Shown: positions 1-7,109 of the stretch, in pieces
How positions within the stretch are numbered: the stretch's first letter is position 1
Layout of the letters: every line of letters starts with the position of its first letter
Origin: Spartobacteria bacterium
GTDB taxonomy: Bacteria; Verrucomicrobiota; Verrucomicrobiia; Chthoniobacterales; Chthoniobacteraceae
Direction of reading: 5' to 3'
Assembly: GCA_025355595.1 (NCBI GenBank)
Contig: JANXZI010000008.1
Coordinates: 1-7,109, forward strand
DNA: 7,109 nucleotides
Notes under the pieces: model-generated
What the model was told of the DNA's origin: nothing
The model's input: the letters and a program-made list of their open reading frames with translations, nothing else
The model's database searches: none
Position numbers and translations under genes: made by a program

Positions 1-1
1 C

Positions 2-1375
2 ACAGGCACGAACTTCTCGGCGACGCCGGCGAACAATGCGGTGGCTTTCAACCTCAGTGCCATCGGAACGGTGACCGCCGCGACACCGACTCGACTGACC
101 GTCACCTTTAACTCGCTCCCGACCGCGCTGGGCGCGCTCAACGCCACCGTCACGGTGGCCGGGCTCGGCAACAGTGGCACCCCAGTGCAAGTGGCGAATA
201 TCGTCGCCGCCACCGCACCGACGGTGACCCTCAACGCGGCGCCCCGGGCGGAGTCCGACCCGACCGTCACGATCTCCGGCACGAACTTCTCGCCGACACC
301 CGGGAACGACACGGTGACCTTCAACCTTGGTGCCGTCGGGACGGTCATCGCAGCGACACCCACGCAACTGACTGTCGCCTTCAGCACGCGGCCGACCGCG
401 CTTGGCACGCTCGAAGCCGTGGTCACGGTTGCCGGAGTCGGCGACACGGGCGCACCGGTCGAAGTGGAAAACGTCGTCGAGACGGACGATGGTGGCTTCG
501 TGAAGGGTGGAGGGATGTCAGACCTGCTCTTTCAGAACGATGCGGGCCAGCTCTATGCTTGGTATCTGAATGGCGCGGGCATGATCGCCTCGCAGAACTA
601 TATCTTCCCCGGAGCCCTCGGTGACTGGAAGCTCGTGGGCAGGGCGGACTTGGATGGCGACGGCGATGCCGACCTCATCTTCCAGAATACCCTCGGCCAA
701 ATCTATGTCTGGTTCCTCGATGGCACCGGAGGAACCGTTGATTTTGCCACCGGCGCTGGCCTCTCGACAGGCAGGAGGGCCGCCTACCTCTACACTGGCG
801 GCATTGAGGGCTGGAAGGTAGTTGCCTGCACCGACGTCAACGGTGATGGCATTCCGGATCTCATCTTCCAGAATGCCCCAGGCCAAATCTACGTTTGGTT
901 CCTTGATGGTACCGGAAACACCGTCAACTTTGCCACCGGAACCGGGCTCGAGCGGGGCGTAAGCCCGGAGTATCTTTATGCCGGCGGCCTTGCGGATTGG
1001 AAGGTCGTCGCATCAGGTGACATCAATGGCGACGGCCATGCTGATCTCATTTTCCAGAATACCGCCGGCCAGATCTATGTCTGGTTCCTCGACGGGACCG
1101 GGAACGTAGTGAATTTCTTCAACGGAGTCGGGCTGAAGGCGGGCATGAACGCGAAGTTCCTCTACAGCGGCGGCCTTGGTGACTGGAGATTAAAAGTCGT
1201 CGGAGATTTCAACGGCGACGGAATCCAAGACTTCATTTTCCAAAACGCGACTGGCCAGATTTACGTGTGGTTCCTCGATGGCACCGGGAACAGGGTGGAT
1301 TTTACCACCAACGCCGGCCTCAAGGGTTATCAATTCCTGTACACGGGCGGTTTGGGCGACTGGAAAGTTCGATAA
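2..1375 (+). CDS. Secreted/surface repeat protein with IPT/TIG-like and FG-GAP/VCBS-like repeats (5' end missing)
   Basis: The frame is open from the left edge, so the start lies outside the window; the GTG at 41 falls inside a repeat and is not a start. The N-terminal part carries tandem 91-residue (273-bp) Ig-fold-like repeats of IPT/TIG type; both visible copies contain the signature GTNFS (DNA positions 5-19 and 278-292). After a linker (about 480-515) come five FG-GAP/VCBS-like units marked D-L-[IL]-F-Q-N, with the Asp codons at 521, 671, 857, 1043 and 1229. The last four are exactly 186 bp (62 residues) apart. Units 2-5 carry calcium-loop motifs such as DLDGDGDAD and DINGDGHAD; unit 1 lacks this loop and is spaced only 50 residues from unit 2. 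The protein ends at GDWKVR, partway into a sixth unit. Families of this kind are usually exported adhesins, lectin-like proteins or integrin-like propellers; ligand and location here are inferred. No C-terminal anchor or sorting tail is visible. Confidence 0.88.
   Translation, partial: TGTNFSATPANNAVAFNLSAIGTVTAATPTRLTVTFNSLPTALGALNATVTVAGLGNSGTPVQVANIVAATAPTVTLNAAPRAESDPTVTISGTNFSPTPGNDTVTFNLGAVGTVIAATPTQLTVAFSTRPTALGTLEAVVTVAGVGDTGAPVEVENVVETDDGGFVKGGGMSDLLFQNDAGQLYAWYLNGAGMIASQNYIFPGALGDWKLVGRADLDGDGDADLIFQNTLGQIYVWFLDGTGGTVDFATGAGLSTGRRAAYLYTGGIEGWKVVACTDVNGDGIPDLIFQNAPGQIYVWFLDGTGNTVNFATGTGLERGVSPEYLYAGGLADWKVVASGDINGDGHADLIFQNTAGQIYVWFLDGTGNVVNFFNGVGLKAGMNAKFLYSGGLGDWRLKVVGDFNGDGIQDFIFQNATGQIYVWFLDGTGNRVDFTTNAGLKGYQFLYTGGLGDWKVR
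5..480 (+). repeat. Tandem 273-bp IPT/TIG-like coding repeats
   Basis: Two consecutive copies of a 91-residue unit lie within the surface-protein gene; the first is cut by the window edge. Shared blocks include GTNFS, a following [AT]V-[AT]-FNL segment, AATPT-[RQ]-LTV and PTALG. The nucleotide match 'ggcacgaacttctcg' recurs at 5-19 and 278-292, giving the exact 273-bp period. More copies probably lie upstream. Confidence 0.8.
521..1372 (+). repeat. 62-residue FG-GAP/VCBS-like tandem coding repeats
   Basis: Five D-L-[IL]-F-Q-N blocks begin at 521, 671, 857, 1043 and 1229. The spacing is 150, 186, 186 and 186 bp. Each later unit reads roughly: calcium loop (DxNGDGxxD), FQN..GQIYVWFLDGTG, a variable stretch ending near LY.GG, then GDWK. 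The variable stretch differs most between units (for example NTVNFATGTGL and NVVNFFNGVGL). A sixth unit starts but stops after GDWKVR. Confidence 0.85.
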
Positions 1376-1624
1376 GAATTTGTCGTTCTCATTTGCGCGC
1401 GCCGCCCAGGAGCCTTTCCACCAAGGGATGGCTGCCAAACAGAATTCGCGCAGGCGCAGTCGGCGGTCGGGAAGATCCCACGCTTCACCACGCATCCAGC
1501 GACGGCGAGAGCGTCAGCGCATCTCATGCCATCTCTCGGAAATATTCCGACTATGGTGTGACTGCGGGCGCGACAAAAGGAGGCGAGAAACGAAAGGCCC
1601 ACTTCCATCACGCTCCGGCGTGAA
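1376..1624. other. Convergent intergenic region, no credible gene
   Basis: The region separates the 3' ends of two convergent genes. Open frames here lack homology-like content and change composition freely. It holds a 15-bp symmetric sequence at 1536-1550 (arms TCGGAA and TTCCGA around 'ata') and a hairpin next to the stop codon of the minus-strand gene. No strong rho-independent terminator was found for the surface-protein gene. Confidence 0.6.
1608..1623 (-). terminator. Hairpin just downstream of the small membrane gene, possible terminator
   Basis: A 6-bp perfect stem (TCACGC with GCGTGA) around a 4-nt loop sits one base past the TGA of the minus-strand membrane gene. On the minus strand it is followed by a mixed sequence containing 'cctttcgtttctc' rather than a clean T tract, so rho-independent termination is only a possibility. 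Confidence 0.35.
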
Positions 1625-1891
1625 TCACTCGGCTTGGGTGTCTTCGCTTGCTGTCACCGCAGGCAGCACGAGCCCAATGCCGATGAAGAACAGCGGGCCA
1701 AGGGACGACAGCAACATCCCAAGAATGATCTGCCGGCCGCTGAGATCCGAACGCGACATGAGCCAGATGCTCAATACGAGAGTGAGCACGCTGGCGACGT
1801 AGCAAGCGATTTGCACGACCTTCACCATCGTCACATTCGCGACGATGTTTCGGTTCAGTAATTGGATGATCTGCCGTTTCCCTTTGTTCAT
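1625..1891 (-). CDS. Small two-helix membrane protein, function unknown
   Basis: An 88-residue product with a basic N-terminus (MNKGKRQ) and two clear hydrophobic spans, about residues 25-45 (VVQIACYVASVLTLVLSIWL) and 55-78 (IILGMLLSSLGPLFFIGIGL), ending in an acidic tail (ASEDTQAE). It is therefore probably an inner-membrane hairpin protein. The ATG at 1891 is chosen because an AGGA Shine-Dalgarno-like sequence lies 8 nt upstream; an upstream TTG at 1924 would add 11 residues without such a site. It lies 115 nt downstream of the SMS/PAP2-like gene on the same strand and may be the last gene of that group. I do not recognise the family; an accessory role in lipid metabolism is only a guess from position. 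Confidence 0.7.
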   Translation of the reverse strand: MNKGKRQIIQLLNRNIVANVTMVKVVQIACYVASVLTLVLSIWLMSRSDLSGRQIILGMLLSSLGPLFFIGIGLVLPAVTASEDTQAE

Positions 1892-1899
1892 GTGTGTGA

Positions 1900-1903
1900 T
1901 CCT
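1900..1903 (-). promoter_or_regulatory. Ribosome binding site deciding the start of the small membrane gene
   Basis: AGGA on the minus strand, 8 nt before the ATG at 1891. It favours this start over the TTG at 1924. Confidence 0.5.
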
Positions 1904-1938
1904 GGGGGAATCCGAAGACAACAAGCGGACAACTGCGG

Positions 1939-1954
1939 GTTTCTTAGCAGAAAC
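1939..1954. other. Hairpin between the SMS/PAP2-like gene and the small membrane gene
   Basis: Perfect 6-bp arms GTTTCT and AGAAAC flank a 4-nt loop 'tagc' in the 115-nt gap between the two minus-strand genes. There is no T tract on either side, so it is not a clear terminator. It could be an intercistronic RNA structure or chance. Confidence 0.3.
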
Positions 1955-2006
1955 GTTCGGCGGGGCGCGAATTCACGAGGTCAGCGCCGTGCTTTCGGGC
2001 GGAGAT

Positions 2007-2663
2007 TCAGCGCAGCCAGGCGTCCAGCGACGGCGACAGCGCGAGCGCGATGTCGTAGGCGACGAATGCGGCGAATGCACCAGCAATGACGTCGAGTGTG
2101 TAGTGGGCGCGGAGGATGAGGACGACGAGGGCTTCGCCGAGGGCGATGATCCCCGCGGCGATGGCGAGCCAGAGTGGGCCGGCGTGCGCGGCGTGGATCG
2201 CGCCGAGCACGGCGAGCGCGGTGTGGCCGGAGAAGAAGAGGTCATTTCCCACGTCGTAGGTGACGAGCAGAGTGGGGAAGCCGGGATCCCGCCAGATGTA
2301 GCCGCGCGGCGGCGGCAGCGTGATGAGGCCCAGGCAGATTTGCCGCATGGAAAAGGCGACGATGACCGCGACAAATGGCGTGAAGGTGTGCCCGAAGATC
2401 GCCGCGCCGATCAGCGCCAGGCTCGTGAGATCAATGATGAGCGAACTAATGATGAGCACGGAGTTCGCGGCGCGCGGATTCGCGGTGAGGCGCGCGTGCC
2501 AGCGTGCGGTGAGCTCGTGGATAACGTCGCCGATGCCGTCCGTGGCCGCCGACTTTTTCCCGATGAGCGACTGCGTCCAAAACCAAATGACGATCCCGCC
2601 CGCGACGATGGCGGCGCGGACGCCAATGAGCTTCCATGCAACCGCGGCGAAGATCAGCGTCAT
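2007..2663 (-). CDS. Sphingomyelin-synthase-like / PAP2_C family integral membrane protein
   Basis: A 218-residue polytopic membrane protein with hydrophobic spans at about 4-33, 68-92, 94-115, 147-160, 162-184 and 190-210. It shows the pattern of the PAP2_C (sphingomyelin synthase-like) group: R107-x-I-C-L-G-L-I-T-L-P-P-P (like the R...T.LP.P motif of SMS enzymes), then GNDLFFSGHT with H147, then R-A-H187-Y-T-L-D191. H147, H187 and D191 match the His-His-Asp catalytic triad of SMS and lipid phosphate phosphatases. The family moves or hydrolyses phospho-headgroups of membrane lipids, with the active site facing outward; the substrate here is unknown. The ATG overlaps the stop of the upstream acyltransferase gene as ATGA, and GGGGGA lies upstream as a possible ribosome site, so the two are probably translated together. 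A general phosphatidic acid phosphatase is the main alternative. Confidence 0.85.
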   Translation of the reverse strand: MTLIFAAVAWKLIGVRAAIVAGGIVIWFWTQSLIGKKSAATDGIGDVIHELTARWHARLTANPRAANSVLIISSLIIDLTSLALIGAAIFGHTFTPFVAVIVAFSMRQICLGLITLPPPRGYIWRDPGFPTLLVTYDVGNDLFFSGHTALAVLGAIHAAHAGPLWLAIAAGIIALGEALVVLILRAHYTLDVIAGAFAAFVAYDIALALSPSLDAWLR

Positions 2664-3886
2664 AGGATTTCCCCCGCGGGCCGCGGAATCCGCCGCCGCG
2701 TTTTACTTTCCTCGAGCAGGATTTCGAGCTTGCGCTGAACCTCGTCGGCGAGCGGATCGTTTTCCGCGCCGCGAGCGCGTGTCGTGGGTGCCTCGATGGC
2801 TTCGCCGATGGAGATGACGCAGTGCAGCGGCGGGTGCGGCGTGGCCTTGTCGGTGAGGTCTTCCTCGTAGCGCTCGACGGTTTCGAGCAGGCGCTCGGGG
2901 GTCGGCGTGCCATCGAGATATTCGCCGGAGTAGCAGTAGAGCTGCTGCGCAAAGTAGAGGTCGGCGAACTGCCGCCAGCGCCGCGCAGTCTCCGTGCCGG
3001 CGAGGCCGCCGCGGATCATGTCGGGCAGGATGGCGGTGCGCAGGCGCTTCACGCGCGACATGGTATCCTGCTCGCCGCGCGTGGTATTCCACTCGCGTTC
3101 GAGGGGGCCGAGCACTTGTTCGAGGAGGCGCGGCAGGCGCTCACCCACGGGGCCGGGCTGCGGTGCGCCGAAGTATTCGATCTCCTTCATCACGAGCATT
3201 CCGTGGCCGACTTTCTCGATGCGTTCGCGCAACGGCAGATGCGTCTGCGGCTGCCACGACAGGCGGGCCTCGATTTTTTCAAGCACCGGCGAGATCGTGG
3301 CGGCGAGATCGCCCTCGAAAAAATACCGGATGAAGACCGGATGCACCACGACCTTGCTTGGGGTCGCGGCGGCCGCGCGGTGCTTCGCCGCGGAGCGTGC
3401 GATGAAGGACACGCCGTCCATGAGGTTCAGCAGGCGGTCATTATTCCGCGTGACGATCCCCTCGGGGAAAATCACGAGCGGCGACTGCGTCTCGGCGAGG
3501 ATGCGGATGGCGCACTTCAGCGACTCGCGGTCCATCCCCTCGCGATACACGCTGAATGCGCCGATGCGCTGGAGGAGGAGGCGCTGCACGCGGCCCTGCA
3601 TGAAGAGGTGCCAGCTCGCCATCGCATGGCACACGCGGCCGACCTTTTTCGCGAGCATCCCGTGAATCATCGGGTCGCAGGGGCGCGAGTGGTTCGACGC
3701 AACCAGCACGCCGGAACCTGCCTCGAGCGAGGCCTGCAGCCGGTCGAAGCCGACGAATTCCCACGAGGTGACGCCATAGTTTTTCCGCATCTGCCCCGGC
3801 CACCAAGCCATGATGAGCCTCCACCAAAACACGCTGGGGCGCGGCGGCACGAAACGGTAGGGCTGTGTGGAGATGAGATTTTGCAA
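2660..3886 (-). CDS. PlsC-like lysophospholipid (1-acylglycerol-3-phosphate) acyltransferase family protein
   Basis: With a TTG start at 3886 the product has 408 residues. It carries the acyltransferase motifs in order: N65-H66-S-R-P-C-D71 (HX4D catalytic motif), G109-A-F-S-V-Y-R115 (motif II type), and F140-P-E-G143 (substrate phosphate binding). The remaining ~240 residues have no second domain I can name; they include a W/Y-rich segment (FADLYFAQQLYCYSGEYL) and a charged C-terminus. The family transfers a fatty acyl group to a lysolipid at the inner membrane. The start is uncertain: TTG 3886 keeps the N-terminal segment PYRFVPPR, which I recall as typical of PVC members; ATG 3811 (383 residues) has an excellent GGAGG site. 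The frame stays open to 4420 but that part runs into the divergent gene. The gene overlaps the SMS-like gene by 4 nt, suggesting joint action on membrane lipid. Confidence 0.85.
   Translation of the reverse strand: MQNLISTQPYRFVPPRPSVFWWRLIMAWWPGQMRKNYGVTSWEFVGFDRLQASLEAGSGVLVASNHSRPCDPMIHGMLAKKVGRVCHAMASWHLFMQGRVQRLLLQRIGAFSVYREGMDRESLKCAIRILAETQSPLVIFPEGIVTRNNDRLLNLMDGVSFIARSAAKHRAAAATPSKVVVHPVFIRYFFEGDLAATISPVLEKIEARLSWQPQTHLPLRERIEKVGHGMLVMKEIEYFGAPQPGPVGERLPRLLEQVLGPLEREWNTTRGEQDTMSRVKRLRTAILPDMIRGGLAGTETARRWRQFADLYFAQQLYCYSGEYLDGTPTPERLLETVERYEEDLTDKATPHPPLHCVISIGEAIEAPTTRARGAENDPLADEVQRKLEILLEESKTRRRIPRPAGEIL
3818..3822 (-). promoter_or_regulatory. GGAGG site before the alternative ATG of the acyltransferase
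   Basis: GGAGG on the minus strand, 6 nt before the ATG at 3811. It is an ideal Shine-Dalgarno arrangement, but it also lies inside in-frame codons for W-R (TGG AGG), so it may be coincidental. Confidence 0.35.
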
Positions 3887-4061
3887 GGTGGACGCCGGGG
3901 CGGTTGCGCGTCGGGGATATTGCGCCGTGGGGCGGAGGGGAAGGAAAAGGAACGGGCAAGTTCGTTTGGCGATCTGAAATTGCCGGGCCGACGGTGCGGT
4001 GCGTGGCACGGAAGAAGGCTTGCATGGATGGTCGCGGCTCGCGGTGAATGAACGACCTCCC
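3887..4061. other. Divergent intergenic region, presumed to hold both promoters
   Basis: 175 nt separate the starts of the acyltransferase group (minus) and the heme-protein gene (plus), so promoters for both are expected here. I found no convincing -35/-10 pair on either strand. A purine-rich stretch ('ggcggaggggaaggaaaagg', about 3931-3950) is the only compositional feature. Confidence 0.45.
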
Positions 4062-6593
<2,532 letters not shown>

Positions 6594-6700
6594 GATTTTA
6601 CCGTGAATCCGCGTGTGCAGTCGCGAACCGCGCGAGCTGGGGCATCCCGCCCACCTCCACTCATCAAAATCACGCTGGCGAGCGACGGCCACTTTCGGTT
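6594..6700. other. Non-coding 3' flank of the heme-protein gene
   Basis: No credible gene, clear terminator or repeat was seen in this stretch. It leads into the REP-like hairpin units. Confidence 0.5.
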
Positions 6701-6744
6701 GGAGCACGCGACTCGCGTGCTGTTCCCGGCGACCCGCCGGGAAC
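6701..6744 (+). repeat. REP-like double-hairpin unit, copy 1 (forward)
   Basis: The unit consists of the 20-mer GGAGCACGCGACTCGCGTGC (6701-6720), whose 8-bp arms GCACGCGA/TCGCGTGC surround one central base, followed by a second hairpin at 6722-6744 with 10-bp perfect arms GTTCCCGGCG and CGCCGGGAAC and loop 'acc'. It starts 107 nt past the stop of the heme-protein gene. The design resembles extragenic palindromic (REP) elements. The hairpins could also help end transcription. Confidence 0.7.
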
Positions 6745-6780
6745 ACCGCGTGGCGTCTGAGGAAACCACGCCGGATCACC

Positions 6781-6807
6781 AAATCTGTGCGTCCTCAAAT
6801 CTATGCG
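6781..6807 (+). repeat. Short direct repeat between the hairpin units
   Basis: AAATCTGTGCG at 6781-6791 recurs as AAATCTATGCG at 6797-6807 (10 of 11 identical, period 16). Significance is unknown. Confidence 0.35.
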
Positions 6808-6834
6808 CCGCCCACGAACACCCATGCGTCGGGT

Positions 6835-6878
6835 GTCTGCGGCGGGTCGCCGCAGACCGCACGCGAGTCGCGTGCTCC
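6835..6878 (-). repeat. REP-like double-hairpin unit, copy 2 (inverted)
   Basis: The reverse complement of this segment has the same layout as copy 1: the identical 20-mer, then a 10-bp hairpin around the shared core CGGCGACCCGCCG. The outer stem differs from copy 1 at three positions on each side, and each pair of changes keeps pairing (TCC/GGA against CTG/CAG). Copy 2 overlaps the left arm of the large inverted repeat and a small alternative hairpin (ACACCC 6818-6823 with GGGTGT 6831-6836). Confidence 0.7.
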
Positions 6879-7109
6879 ACCCGGAAGCGTCCGCTCGTCC
6901 CGCGCTACTCCGCCACCACCCAGAGGCTCTCCGAGTGGCTGTTGAACTCCGGCGCGTGGTTCACAAGGGCCGCTATCAGACGGGCTTCGCAGGCATCCAG
7001 TGCATGTACGCGCCGGAGTTCAACAGCCACTCGGAGAGCATCTGGGTGGTGGCGGAGTAGCGCGGGACGATCGGACGCTTCCGGGTGGAGCACGCGACTC
7101 GCGTGCGGT
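6856..7109. repeat. Large inverted repeat, 102-bp arms with 50-nt loop
   Basis: The left arm 6856-6957 matches the reverse complement of the right arm 7008-7109 at 100 of 102 positions. The mismatched pairs are 6894/7071 and 6925/7040. The spacer is 6958-7007. The right arm reaches the window edge, and the left side continues into the hairpin of REP-like copy 2, so the true arms may be longer. The right arm ends in a third copy of the 20-mer (7087-7106). No transposase lies in the window. Open frames across it on both strands encode nearly the same peptide, as expected from the symmetry. It could be a fold-back or MITE-like element, or two repeat copies that landed in opposite orientation. 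Confidence 0.85.
7087..7109 (+). repeat. Third copy of the 20-mer palindromic core, cut by the window edge
   Basis: GGAGCACGCGACTCGCGTGC recurs exactly at 7087-7106, followed by 'ggt' as in the reverse complement of copy 2. A second hairpin would be expected just beyond the window. Confidence 0.65.

Noticed and set aside
1576..1582. Strong Shine-Dalgarno-like sequence AAGGAGG on the plus strand
   Set aside because: No ATG, GTG or TTG follows at a suitable distance, so it does not define a gene.
1267..1802. Overlapping plus-strand open frames crossing the end of the surface-protein gene
   Set aside because: They overlap the repeat gene out of frame and then run antisense to the membrane-protein gene, with no protein-like features.
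1973..2374. Minus-strand Ser/Arg/Pro-rich open frame inside the SMS-like gene
   Set aside because: Low-complexity shadow of the real frame, which shows membrane spans and catalytic motifs.
2822..4051. Plus-strand open frame (409 residues) opposite the acyltransferase
   Set aside because: Low-complexity antisense translation with no motifs, whereas the minus-strand frame has clear HX4D and FPEG motifs.
6941..7024. Possible integron attC-like site (GTTGAAC ... GTTCAAC)
   Set aside because: The two 7-mers fit the core-site consensus only in the wrong order (GTTRRRY first), the flanking arms are far too perfect and long, and no integrase or cassette is present.
6803..7060. Plus-strand 85-residue open frame over the inverted repeat
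   Set aside because: It exists only through the repeat symmetry; the opposite strand encodes nearly the same peptide, and it starts inside hairpin sequence.

Overview
The window looks like a stretch of a GC-rich chromosome from the PVC superphylum, most likely Verrucomicrobiota. The best marker is the gene at 4062-6593. It joins a sugar-dehydrogenase-like beta-propeller, a helical-repeat region and a C-terminal CxxCH cytochrome domain, an architecture (TIGR02604 plus TIGR02603 types) found almost entirely in Planctomycetes and Verrucomicrobia. No RNA gene, CRISPR array, transposase or phage gene was seen.

Layout: (1) At 2-1375 (+) is the 3' part of a large repetitive secreted or surface protein. 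It has 91-residue IPT/TIG-like (Ig-fold) repeats followed by five FG-GAP/VCBS-type calcium-loop repeats, and its start lies off the left edge. (2) At 1376-1624 is a gene-free convergent gap with a small hairpin. (3) At 1625-3886 (-) is a probable lipid/membrane gene group, transcribed right to left: a PlsC-type acyltransferase, then an SMS/PAP2_C-type membrane phosphotransferase or phosphatase joined to it by a 4-nt ATGA overlap, then a small two-helix membrane protein after a 115-nt gap. (4) At 3887-4061 is a 175-nt divergent intergenic region. (5) At 4062-6593 (+) is the exported PVC-type propeller/cytochrome fusion. (6) At 6594-7109 is about 516 nt without a credible gene. It holds two REP-like double-hairpin units in inverted orientation, then a near-perfect inverted repeat with 102-bp arms and a 50-nt loop, running to the window edge.

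How the genes may work together: the acyltransferase and the SMS-like enzyme are translationally coupled and probably act one after the other on membrane phospholipid or a related lipid. The small membrane protein could be an accessory. The divergent heme protein is probably periplasmic and may share the promoter region, but nothing links it functionally to the lipid genes. The most unusual part is the 3' repeat region: its hairpins show compensatory base changes between copies, and the large inverted repeat makes both strands encode nearly the same spurious peptide.
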